From positions 1 through 39,345 of the forward strand of contig NZ_MPJW01000090.1 of NCBI RefSeq assembly GCF_001945525.1: a stretch of DNA of 39,345 bases, in the 5' to 3' direction. Shown piece after piece: positions 32,886 to 39,345 of the stretch. The DNA comes from Ileibacterium valens. GTDB taxonomy: Bacteria; Bacillota_I; Bacilli_A; Erysipelotrichales; Erysipelotrichaceae. The notes below the pieces were generated by a model, which was given only the letters and a program-made list of their open reading frames with translations, was not told the origin of the DNA and did not search any database. The position numbers and the translations under genes are program-made. Numbering within the stretch: the first letter of the stretch is position 1; the number at the start of each line of letters is the position of its first letter.

Positions 32886-34368
32886 TGCCGTCCTTCGCGC
32901 CTTTGAGCTTGAAACGAACGCTACAGTCATCAGACCTGCGATGGCCTCGCTGATGGGCGCATATGGTGCGGCTCTTTATGCCAGATCACAACAGGAGACA
33001 CTTTCTGCAGGCTCAACGATTCTAAAAAAGGAGCAGCTAAGAAATTTTCAGCATCAGACCAGAACCTTTCGCTGCAAAGGTTGTACAAATTCCTGTTTAT
33101 TAACCATGAATTCTTTCGGACATCTAAAAACTCACATCTCTGGTAACCGATGCGATAAACCTCTCGTAAAGCGAAAGTCACAAAATGCCAATAATATCTA
33201 TGAATATAAAAGGATAAAACTAGCAGCTTTTGACTCATTTGAAACAGAGAAAAAGACAATAGGAATTCCACTGGTTCTCAATATGTACGAACTTCTTCCT
33301 TTCTGGCATACTCTGTTTTCACGACTTGGATTTGGAGTAACGGTATCGGGCTTTTCAGATGCGAAACTGTATCACTCAGGCCAGTCAAAAATTCCAAGCG
33401 ATACAGTCTGCTATCCTGCGAAGCTTTCTCATGGTCATATCGAACGCCTGAAGAAAATGAAGTGCGATCATATCTTCTGGCCTTGTCTTTCTTATAACCT
33501 GGATGAAGGAAAGAGTGTAAACCATTATAATTGTCCCATTGTGGCTTATTATGCTGAATCCGCTCAGAGTACAAACTCTGGTCCCGAGATTCTAAGACCT
33601 TATTTTGGGATCCATCGGCCAAAGGATTTTAAAAAGCGATTCACAAAATGGATTCGCGATGAAATCGATCCAACCCTATCGGCAATTCAGATTCATCGTA
33701 CCATTGATTATGCTTATCAGGCTTATTACGACTATATGGATGATGTTGCCAGGATGGCTGATTCATGGCTTGAAGAGGCAAGAAAGAAAAAACAGAAAAT
33801 TATCATTTTATGCGGACGGCCTTATCATATTGATCCTGAAGTGATTCATGGAATTGATCAGTACCTGACTTCTTTGGGGTGTCTTGTTCTATCGGAAGAT
33901 TCGATTGCCCACCATACGAAAAAGGCGGATACAGATGTGTTAAATCAATGGACTTATCATGCAAGACTCTATGCAGCGGCTGAATATGTGGCAAAAATCA
34001 ATAGTCCTGATTTGCTTCTGGTGCAGCTTGTCAGTTTTGGATGCGGCGTCGACGCCATCACTGCGGATGAAGTCAGAGCCATCCTTGAAGACAGTTCTCA
34101 GTTATATACCCAGATTAAGATCGATGAAACTTCAAATCTGGGAGCCATCCGCATTCGACTTCGTTCTATGCTTGCAGCCGCCGATTCTCAGTGGAATCCA
34201 AAGGGATCCAGTTCACTTCAGAATCTGAAAAGAGAACAGAAGCCTGATCATGAAACAGAGGAGAAGTATGACCAATCGAGTAAGCCAACCGGTATTCACC
34301 AGAGAAATGAAACAAACCCATACCATCCTTTTTCCAAACATGCTCGACATTCATTTCCGCTTTCTTGA
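32872..34368 (+). pseudogene. 2-hydroxyacyl-CoA dehydratase activase, fragment 3 (DUF2229 region)
   Basis: This continues from the G8 run in a third frame. It finishes the second ATPase domain ([14 protein letters not shown]), followed by a cysteine cluster FRCKGCTNSCLLTMNSF and GNRCDKPL that likely binds an Fe-S cluster. The DUF2229 (CoA-enzyme-activase) region comes next: GIPLVLNMYELLPFWHTLF, SDTVCYPAKLSHGHIE, IILCGRPYHIDPEVIHGI and VQLVSFGCGVDAITADEV. Family similarity stops near LGAIRIRLRSMLAA (about 34183). The last 45-60 codons, up to the stop at 34368, look out of frame, because the family sequence continues in the overlapping gene at 34268. Confidence 0.78.
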
Positions 34369-35536
34369 AAATATCCTCAATGCAAGCGGCTATCATGCCA
34401 TGCGCCTGATGAATGAAGGAGCGTCGATCTGTGAACTTGGATTGCAGTATGTTCATAACGATACCTGTTATCCAGCTCTTTTAACGATCGGGCAGATGCT
34501 CGATGCTCTTTTGAATGGAATGGCAGATCCAGGTCATACTGCTCTGATTCTGCCGCAGACGGGCGGCGGCTGCAGAGCAAGCAATTATGTCTTTTTACTG
34601 CGAAAGGCCCTGGATGCGGCTGGTTATCAGCAGGTTCCGGTGATTTCTCTGAATATTTCGGGTCTGGATTCGCAGCCTGGATTTGATCTGAATTTGCCTT
34701 TGCTTCGAAAAATGCTCGCAGCTATGGCCTATGGGGATTTACTGATGGCATTATCCAATCAGACTTCTCCCTACGAAACCCATAAAGGGCAGACGGAAGA
34801 GCTGGTGGCAGCGTGGATCAATGAGCTGAGTCAACATTTTAATGAAGGACATGGATATGATCTGAAGACGATGAAAAGAAATGCGGCTAAGATCGCGCAA
34901 AGCTTTCATCAGATTCCAGTGAATTGTATTCCAAAAATCAAGTGTGGAATTGTTGGAGAAATCTATGTAAAGTATTCTGCCTTGGCCAATAATCATCTCG
35001 AGGATTTTTTGAAGAATAACGATTGCGAAGTCATGGTCCCTGGAATTATGCAGTTTTTGCTTTATGCGGCCGATATACCCATTGAAGATGCCAGACGGTA
35101 TGGAGGAAGAAAAAGCTCTCAGCTGATGTCGATAGCCATGTTTGAATTTTTGCAGAAGTATGAATCTTTGATGCTTGATGCCGTTGCACAGTATTCTGAA
35201 TTTACTGTTCCCGCTTCATATAAAGAGCTCAAGGAATTAGGCGCCGAAATGATTTCTACTGGATGCAAGATGGGAGAAGGATGGTTATTAAGTGCTGAAA
35301 TGGCCGAACTGGCCAGCAAGGGATATGACAATATCATTTGTGTGCAGCCGTTTGGCTGTCTGCCGAACCATATTATTGGTAAAGCAATGATGGGACGAAT
35401 TCAAAAAAAGTATCCTAATGCCAATGTCACAGCCATTGACTATGATCCAGGATCCGCTAAAGTGAATCAGGAAAATAGACTCAGACTTCTTCTTTCAATC
35501 GCCCAGGAATCCTTACAGGATCAATTCGAATCGTAA
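34268..35536 (+). CDS. Activase-related C-terminal part, 2-hydroxyacyl-CoA dehydratase-like
   Basis: This 422-residue protein corresponds to the C-terminal third of giant activase-related proteins and resembles the D-component fold of 2-hydroxyacyl-CoA dehydratases. Features are QPVFTREMKQTHTILFPNM near the N-terminus, YVHNDTCYPALLTIGQ, ALILPQTGGGCRASNYVF, the tail ICVQPFGCLPNHIIGKAMMG and AIDYDPGSAKVNQENRL. Conserved cysteines in DTCYPA, GGGCRA and FGCLPN suggest Fe-S binding. It overlaps fragment 3 by 101 bp in another frame. AGAGGAG four bases before ATG 34268 gives it its own good start, so it may be a natural separate gene; in many relatives it is fused to the upstream part. Confidence 0.75.
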   Translation: MTNRVSQPVFTREMKQTHTILFPNMLDIHFRFLENILNASGYHAMRLMNEGASICELGLQYVHNDTCYPALLTIGQMLDALLNGMADPGHTALILPQTGGGCRASNYVFLLRKALDAAGYQQVPVISLNISGLDSQPGFDLNLPLLRKMLAAMAYGDLLMALSNQTSPYETHKGQTEELVAAWINELSQHFNEGHGYDLKTMKRNAAKIAQSFHQIPVNCIPKIKCGIVGEIYVKYSALANNHLEDFLKNNDCEVMVPGIMQFLLYAADIPIEDARRYGGRKSSQLMSIAMFEFLQKYESLMLDAVAQYSEFTVPASYKELKELGAEMISTGCKMGEGWLLSAEMAELASKGYDNIICVQPFGCLPNHIIGKAMMGRIQKKYPNANVTAIDYDPGSAKVNQENRLRLLLSIAQESLQDQFES

Positions 35537-35695
35537 AAAAGAATAAGGAGACTGCTGGTTAAAAACAAAATCGCTGAAGCGGTTTATCACTGGTTTGGTA
35601 TTCTGTTTTAAACGCAGACTTAAAGAATTTTGTAAGTAGTAACAATCGTAATGATAAGAGGATCGTTTGAGTGAAGTTTGAAAGGAGTTGAAGAA

Positions 35696-36373
35696 ATGGC
35701 TGATCGATTTATTGCTGCCCTGAATCAGATTGAGCGGCAGATGAAGGATATGATTTTATCTGTTTCTTCAGACCACACTCCTTTTCACGAATTTGTCAGT
35801 GAAATTCAGGGTGAAAAGATGTCAGATAATGACTATTTTCGAATTCTTGAAACTTTCTATGGCGAATATATGCGAAAGCAGCAATCAAAAGCTCAGATGT
35901 ATTGTCTGATGCGAATGATGCAGCTTGAAAAAGCGCAAAATGTACGATGGATGCGAAAGATGTTTCCAAAGATTGAATTTTCAAATGCTCCAAATCCGTC
36001 TCTGAAAGCTTTTATCGATCGAAAAAGACCATTTTATCAGGCATTGTCGGATAAGATCGAAAGAAAATGCGTGCTGATCAGTACTGCTATTGTACTGATT
36101 ATCCTTCCAATTCTGATCTTGTCGCTTAACTTGAATTCGTTTCTGAGTCTTTTGATCGTTTTTAGCTTATGGGGATTTCTGCTTCGTCTTTCATCGCGCT
36201 GGATTGTGCCCACACTGCTGCAGGAGCGGATTGGAATGCTCAGCAGCAAGCTGTCTGATGTCCATCAGGGATTTGAAAAAGGGATGAAATTTAAAAATCC
36301 ACCCCTGGTTCTTTTTGATATGCCCCGATTTGTAAAAAGCGGTACCAGACGTCTGATGAAAGCTTTTTGTTAA
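35696..36373 (+). CDS. Hypothetical protein with central membrane hairpin
   Basis: I do not recognise this 225-residue protein. About 120 mostly helical, charged residues come first (MADRFIAALNQIERQMKDM onward). Two closely spaced membrane helices follow at about 125-142 and 146-165 (VLISTAIVLIILPILILSL, then LLIVFSLWGFLLR). A basic C-terminal part of about 60 residues ends in FVKSGTRRLMKAFC. AAAGGAG lies seven bases before ATG 35696. It sits 159 bp after the activase-related gene and 58 bp before rex, on the same strand. No enzyme motif was seen; a membrane-associated helical scaffold is as far as the sequence goes. Confidence 0.65.
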   Translation: MADRFIAALNQIERQMKDMILSVSSDHTPFHEFVSEIQGEKMSDNDYFRILETFYGEYMRKQQSKAQMYCLMRMMQLEKAQNVRWMRKMFPKIEFSNAPNPSLKAFIDRKRPFYQALSDKIERKCVLISTAIVLIILPILILSLNLNSFLSLLIVFSLWGFLLRLSSRWIVPTLLQERIGMLSSKLSDVHQGFEKGMKFKNPPLVLFDMPRFVKSGTRRLMKAFC

Positions 36374-36386
36374 TAAAATTGATTTA

Positions 36387-36415
36387 TTCACAAATTAAAT
36401 CATTCGTGTTATGAT
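36387..36415 (+). promoter_or_regulatory. Promoter of rex with possible Rex half-site
   Basis: TTCACA (-35, 36387-36392), a 17-bp spacer and TATGAT (-10, 36410-36415) place the transcription start about 10 nt before the rex ATG at 36432. The -35 is part of TTCACAA, identical to one half of the Rex operator (TTGTGAA-N-TTCACAA). The other half is not clear, so autoregulation is only suggested. The ATG at 36411 lies inside the -10 and cannot be the start. Confidence 0.5.
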
Positions 36416-36431
36416 AGCTTCGGTGATAAAT

Positions 36432-37106
36432 ATGAGAAACGCGAACAGCGTACCTAAGGCAACTCTGCAGCGATATCCAGTCTATCTGAAGGCGCTTAGA
36501 AAGCTGCAGAAAAATGGTGTGTCGAAAATCATGTCCAAAGAACTCTCGCAGTTTGTCGATATTGAACCGACGACCATCCGCAGAGACTTTTCATTTCTTG
36601 GGAACCTTGGAAAGCAGGGTTATGGATATGAAGTCGATAAGCTGATTGATATTTTCAATGCAGAGCTTGGGGTCGATTTCGATGAGAAAATCATTCTGGT
36701 CGGAGCTGGCAACCTTGGCAGAGCTTTGCTTAATTACAATAAATGGGATTATGTCGTAGGAGAAATTGCCTGTGCTTTTGATACCGATCCTGAAAAAGTC
36801 GGATCCATGTTTGGAGTTCAGGTTTACCATATGGATACGCTTGAAGAAATGATGCCTGCAGGATGCCGAATCGCAATTCTGACGGTTTCAGAAAATATTC
36901 AGGATACTGTCGATCGGCTGATTAAGAATGGAATCACCGGTATTGTTGACTTCACGCACGAACATTTTAAAGTCCCGCGCGGCATTGTCGTAAAATATGT
37001 AGACGTGGTATCATCGATTCAGGAGCTTGTTTTCGTGACAAATTCCATGAATACCACATCTTCGGATGAACCTCATCCACAAATCGCCACATCCGATCAG
37101 GCCTGA
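36432..37106 (+). CDS. rex: Redox-sensing transcriptional repressor Rex
   Basis: This 224-residue protein has an N-terminal winged helix (about 8-75; TLQRYPVYLKALRKL, then FVDIEPTTIRRDFSFLGNL and GKQGYGY). An NAD(H)-binding Rossmann domain follows, with ILVGAGNLGRALLNY (GAGNLG at 91-96) and CAFDTDPEKVG. The C-terminal swapped helix carries VVSSIQELVFVTNS. Rex senses the NADH/NAD ratio and represses fermentation genes. GGTGA six bases before ATG 36432 supports the start. It is separated from asnS by a 500-bp T-box leader. Confidence 0.95.
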   Translation: MRNANSVPKATLQRYPVYLKALRKLQKNGVSKIMSKELSQFVDIEPTTIRRDFSFLGNLGKQGYGYEVDKLIDIFNAELGVDFDEKIILVGAGNLGRALLNYNKWDYVVGEIACAFDTDPEKVGSMFGVQVYHMDTLEEMMPAGCRIAILTVSENIQDTVDRLIKNGITGIVDFTHEHFKVPRGIVVKYVDVVSSIQELVFVTNSMNTTSSDEPHPQIATSDQA

Positions 37107-37214
37107 AAATAGAAAGCAGGTCATGATAAATCGGACCCATTCCTGAACCAGTCAGGAAATCAAGTAGTTGAAATACAAGATTCTTAGTAGAAAAATCATT
37201 GAGAATATTCAAAG

Positions 37215-37502
37215 GCATCGAAGCAGAACTTCAGGGATCGAAAGTTGAAGAGAGCCGGCATTATGGTGAAAGCCGGTCGCCCGCTCCCAAAAAGAACAGC
37301 TGTGAAGCCGGATTGGAGAGAGTCCAGTAAGATCTCAGAGGCATTATTATTGTCTTATAGGTTTATGGAAAGGTAGACAGTCCCGGAAACCGCCGTTATG
37401 GTCAGAGTGCTGCAAAATCTAACTGTTTTTGCAGAAGTCGGGATGGTACCGCGGTCTTGTAAAGAATCGTTCCTGTCATTTTATATGGCTGGAACTTTTT
37501 TT
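37215..37502 (+). ncRNA. T-box leader controlling asnS
   Basis: The conserved T-box sequence GGGATGGTACCGCGG is at 37440-37454, inside an antiterminator whose UGGN bulge (TGGT) pairs with uncharged tRNA CCA ends. Upstream, AGAGAGCCGG and GGTGAAAGCCGGT (about 37248-37276) form the stem I apical part, and TGCAAAA/TTTTGCA forms stem III. An AAC triplet at 37295-37297 is in a suitable place to be the specifier codon, which fits tRNA-Asn and the asnS gene downstream. The 5' limit of the element is approximate. It reads through when tRNA-Asn is uncharged. Confidence 0.85.
37469..37502 (+). terminator. T-box-controlled terminator
   Basis: GTTCC/GGAAC (37469-37473 with 37491-37495), continued by GTC/GGC across a T-T mismatch, is followed by seven T's (37496-37502). 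It lies 15 nt after the T-box sequence and is the attenuator that the antiterminator competes with. Confidence 0.85.
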
Positions 37503-37613
37503 GCTTTCTGTCATAAATTATTGGATGATCAGAGCAAAGCGACAAAATTTGTGATGAATTCAGGCAGATCAGCTCTGCTGATCAGGAAAGTGAAGAGATA
37601 AAAGGAGTTAACT

Positions 37614-38969
37614 ATGTTAATTAAAAAAATCAAAGAAAATCTGCAGGATTTAGATGGGCAGGAAGTTGTACTTCAGGGATGGGTTCGAACTAACCGCAAG
37701 TCCAAAAATCTGGGTTTCATTGAGTTGAATGATGGCAGTTCATTTAATGGGATGCAGGTCGTTTATTTTCCGGAAATGGATGATTATGAAGAAGTAAAGA
37801 AAATCACTACTGGCTCAGCGATTGAAGTGACAGGAAAAATCGTCCTGACACCTGAATCCAAACAGCCAGCTGAAATTCAGGCTTCTAAAATTGAAATTCT
37901 TGGCATGGCTGATCATGAATACCCGCTTCAAAAGAAAAGACACAGCTTTGAATACCTCAGAGAAATACCGCATGTCCGCCCACGCGCAAATACTTATTAC
38001 GCCATGTTTCGCTTACGTTCAGTTCTAGCCATGGCCATTCATACGTTCTTTCAGGATCGTGGCTATGTTTATGTTCATACACCTGAAATTACAGGCAATG
38101 ATGCTGAAGGAGCCGGAGAATGCTTTACCGTAACAACCCGAACCGATCAGGATTGGGAAAAAGACTTCTTTGCGAAACATGCTCAGCTGACTGTTTCCGG
38201 ACAGCTTCACGTTGAACCATTTGCCTTAACATACAGAAATGTTTATACCTTTGGACCGACTTTCCGTGCCGAAAATTCAAATACTACACGTCATGCTTCT
38301 GAGTTCTGGATGATTGAGCCGGAAATGGCTTTTGCCGACCTCTCTGATAACATGGATGTGATTGAAGATATGATCAAGTACTGCATCAATTACGTTCTTG
38401 AACATGCTCCTGAAGAAATGGAATTCTTTGAAAAGGTGATAGATAAGGAATGCATTAACCGCATTAAGCATGTGGCTGGTTCTGATTTCAAACGAATGAC
38501 CTATACCGAGGCGATTGAAGAGCTTAAAAAGGCGGCTGATCAGTTTGAAAATAAAGACATCTTCTGGGGAATGGATCTGCAGAGTGAACATGAACGTTAT
38601 ATCTGCGAAAAAGTGGTTCAGGGACCTGTTTTCCTGACAGACTATCCAAAGGATATAAAAGCTTTCTATATGCGTGAAAACGAGGATGGAAAGACGGTAG
38701 CTGCCTGTGATCTGCTTGTTCCTTATGTTGGAGAACTTGTGGGAGGATCACAGCGTGAAGAAAGATATGATGTTCTTGAACAGAAGATGAAAGACATGGG
38801 GATGGAACTAGAACCATTGCAATGGTATCTTGATCTGCGTCGTTTTGGCGGCTGCAAGCATTCCGGATTTGGATTAGGATTCGATCGTATGCTGATGTAT
38901 CTAAGCGGAGTTCAGAATATCCGTGATGTTCAGCCTTATCCAAGAACTCCACGTAACCTGATTTTCTAA
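37614..38969 (+). CDS. asnS: Asparagine--tRNA ligase
   Basis: This 451-residue class II synthetase charges tRNA-Asn. The N-terminal OB-fold anticodon-binding domain (about 1-100) has VVLQGWVRTNRKSKNLGFIE. The catalytic core has LRSVLAMAIHTFFQDRGY, HTPEITGNDAEGAGE, motif 2 FRAENSNTTRHASEFWMIE and motif 3 GFGLGFDRMLMYLSG. The segment ITGNDAEGAGECF and the HASEFWMIEPE end of motif 2 suit AsnS better than AspS. AAAAGGAG precedes the ATG. The T-box upstream with an AAC specifier independently supports the asparagine call. Confidence 0.96.
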   Translation: MLIKKIKENLQDLDGQEVVLQGWVRTNRKSKNLGFIELNDGSSFNGMQVVYFPEMDDYEEVKKITTGSAIEVTGKIVLTPESKQPAEIQASKIEILGMADHEYPLQKKRHSFEYLREIPHVRPRANTYYAMFRLRSVLAMAIHTFFQDRGYVYVHTPEITGNDAEGAGECFTVTTRTDQDWEKDFFAKHAQLTVSGQLHVEPFALTYRNVYTFGPTFRAENSNTTRHASEFWMIEPEMAFADLSDNMDVIEDMIKYCINYVLEHAPEEMEFFEKVIDKECINRIKHVAGSDFKRMTYTEAIEELKKAADQFENKDIFWGMDLQSEHERYICEKVVQGPVFLTDYPKDIKAFYMRENEDGKTVAACDLLVPYVGELVGGSQREERYDVLEQKMKDMGMELEPLQWYLDLRRFGGCKHSGFGLGFDRMLMYLSGVQNIRDVQPYPRTPRNLIF

Positions 38970-39126
38970 GATTCAGAACTCAGCAAGACAAAAAAATCAA
39001 AATGCTAAATTCATTGGATGTTTCGTTTTGAAGCGATGAGCTGATATTTTGAGCCAGTTATTCTGAGTCATCCAGACAAAATCATAGAACTTTAAAGGGG
39101 CTGTTAAATTTCTGACAGTCCAAAAA

Positions 39127-39171
39127 TAAAAAGAGGCACCTGATCCGTAATGGATGAGGTGCCTCTTTTGG
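39127..39171. terminator. Bidirectional terminator after asnS
   Basis: AAAAGAGGCACCT/AGGTGCCTCTTTT (39129-39141 with 39157-39169) forms a 13-bp stem, continued by ATCC/GGAT past a G-G mismatch with a 5-nt loop. A's flank the left side and T's end the right arm. It lies 160 bp after the asnS stop. Confidence 0.9.
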
Positions 39172-39177
39172 TAAAAT

Positions 39178-39345
39178 ATGTTCATGATCAATAAACAAAA
39201 TTACCAAACACACTATAACTCGATTCAGGGCCGTTTGCCACTGCTCCATTCTCTCTTCCCTCATATTGAGATGGATTCTGTCTTCACTACTGTCAGTTCC
39301 TTTGTCGATGATTATCTCGACCTTGCCCTTTATCCTTCTTTTGCC
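39178..39345 (+). CDS. Unidentified open frame cut by the window end
   Basis: From ATG 39178 (or 39184) the frame stays open for 56 codons to the window edge, starting MFMINKQNYQTHYNSIQ and continuing with LLHSLFPHIEMDSVF. I do not recognise a family from this piece. No ribosome binding site precedes the ATG, and the frame begins immediately after the terminator. It could be the start of a transposase-like or unrelated gene, or chance. Confidence 0.3.
   Translation, partial: MFMINKQNYQTHYNSIQGRLPLLHSLFPHIEMDSVFTTVSSFVDDYLDLALYPSFA

Noticed and set aside
38524-38952. 142-codon minus-strand open frame inside asnS
   Set aside because: Shadow of the conserved catalytic domain of asnS; no independent evidence.
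1-39345. CRISPR array, tRNA, rRNA, prophage or toxin-antitoxin locus
   Set aside because: No regularly spaced repeats, no tRNA or rRNA-like stretches, and no phage structural or paired small toxin-antitoxin genes were seen on either strand.

Overview
The window looks like chromosomal DNA of a low-GC, probably anaerobic Gram-positive bacterium of the Firmicutes. An Erysipelotrichia-type lineage is my inference from the gene mix and the compact gene order; I could not test it by a search. Supporting signs are strong AGGAGG-type ribosome binding sites, sigma-A-like promoters, many hairpin plus T-run terminators, T-box and lysine riboswitch leaders, the rapZ-yvcK-whiA cluster, Rex, KtrAB, a mannose-family PTS and a 2-hydroxyacyl-CoA dehydratase activase. 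No tRNA, rRNA, CRISPR array or phage was recognised.

Layout. (1) 1-248: the 5' end of an IS66-type accessory gene on the minus strand, cut by the window edge. (2) 769-3963: a mannose-family PTS operon (IIAB, IIC, IID, DUF956), closed by a terminator. (3) 4266-7942: a zinc-ribbon/GYF_2/DUF4234 protein, a DUF2752 protein and a 692-residue polytopic membrane protein resembling GT-C/DUF6077 proteins. (4) 8123-9490: a sodium:neurotransmitter symporter family transporter. (5) 9785-12394: promoter, lysine riboswitch, terminator and an amino-acid ABC transporter. The leader makes lysine the likely substrate. (6) 12637-17841: phosphoglycerate mutase, a serine-hydrolase/beta-lactamase-fold protein, a HAD phosphatase and a FemX-type peptidoglycan bridge enzyme. 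(7) 17966-23412: mostly minus-strand genes: an 8-TM protein of unknown function, a GHL13 glycoside-hydrolase-like protein, VanZ-like and HAD/SAK-like proteins. A plus-strand FlK-type thioesterase sits among them. (8) 24130-26344: KtrB and KtrA potassium uptake. (9) 26415-31031: rapZ, yvcK and whiA, then a lipoprotein, NusG-domain-II and Gx-transporter operon. (10) 31283-35536: a very large CoA-dehydratase activase, split by two single-base shifts in 8-base homopolymers and by a third break of a different kind. (11) 35696-38969: a small membrane protein, rex, and a T-box-controlled asnS. (12) 39178-end: an unidentified open frame that runs off the window.

Most of the window is housekeeping. 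The parts worth a second look are the broken activase, the GYF_2/DUF2752/large-membrane-protein cassette, the lipoprotein/NusG_II/Gx operon, the structured femX leader and the HAD/SAK protein with an altered motif I. I found no clearly new defence or mobile system.
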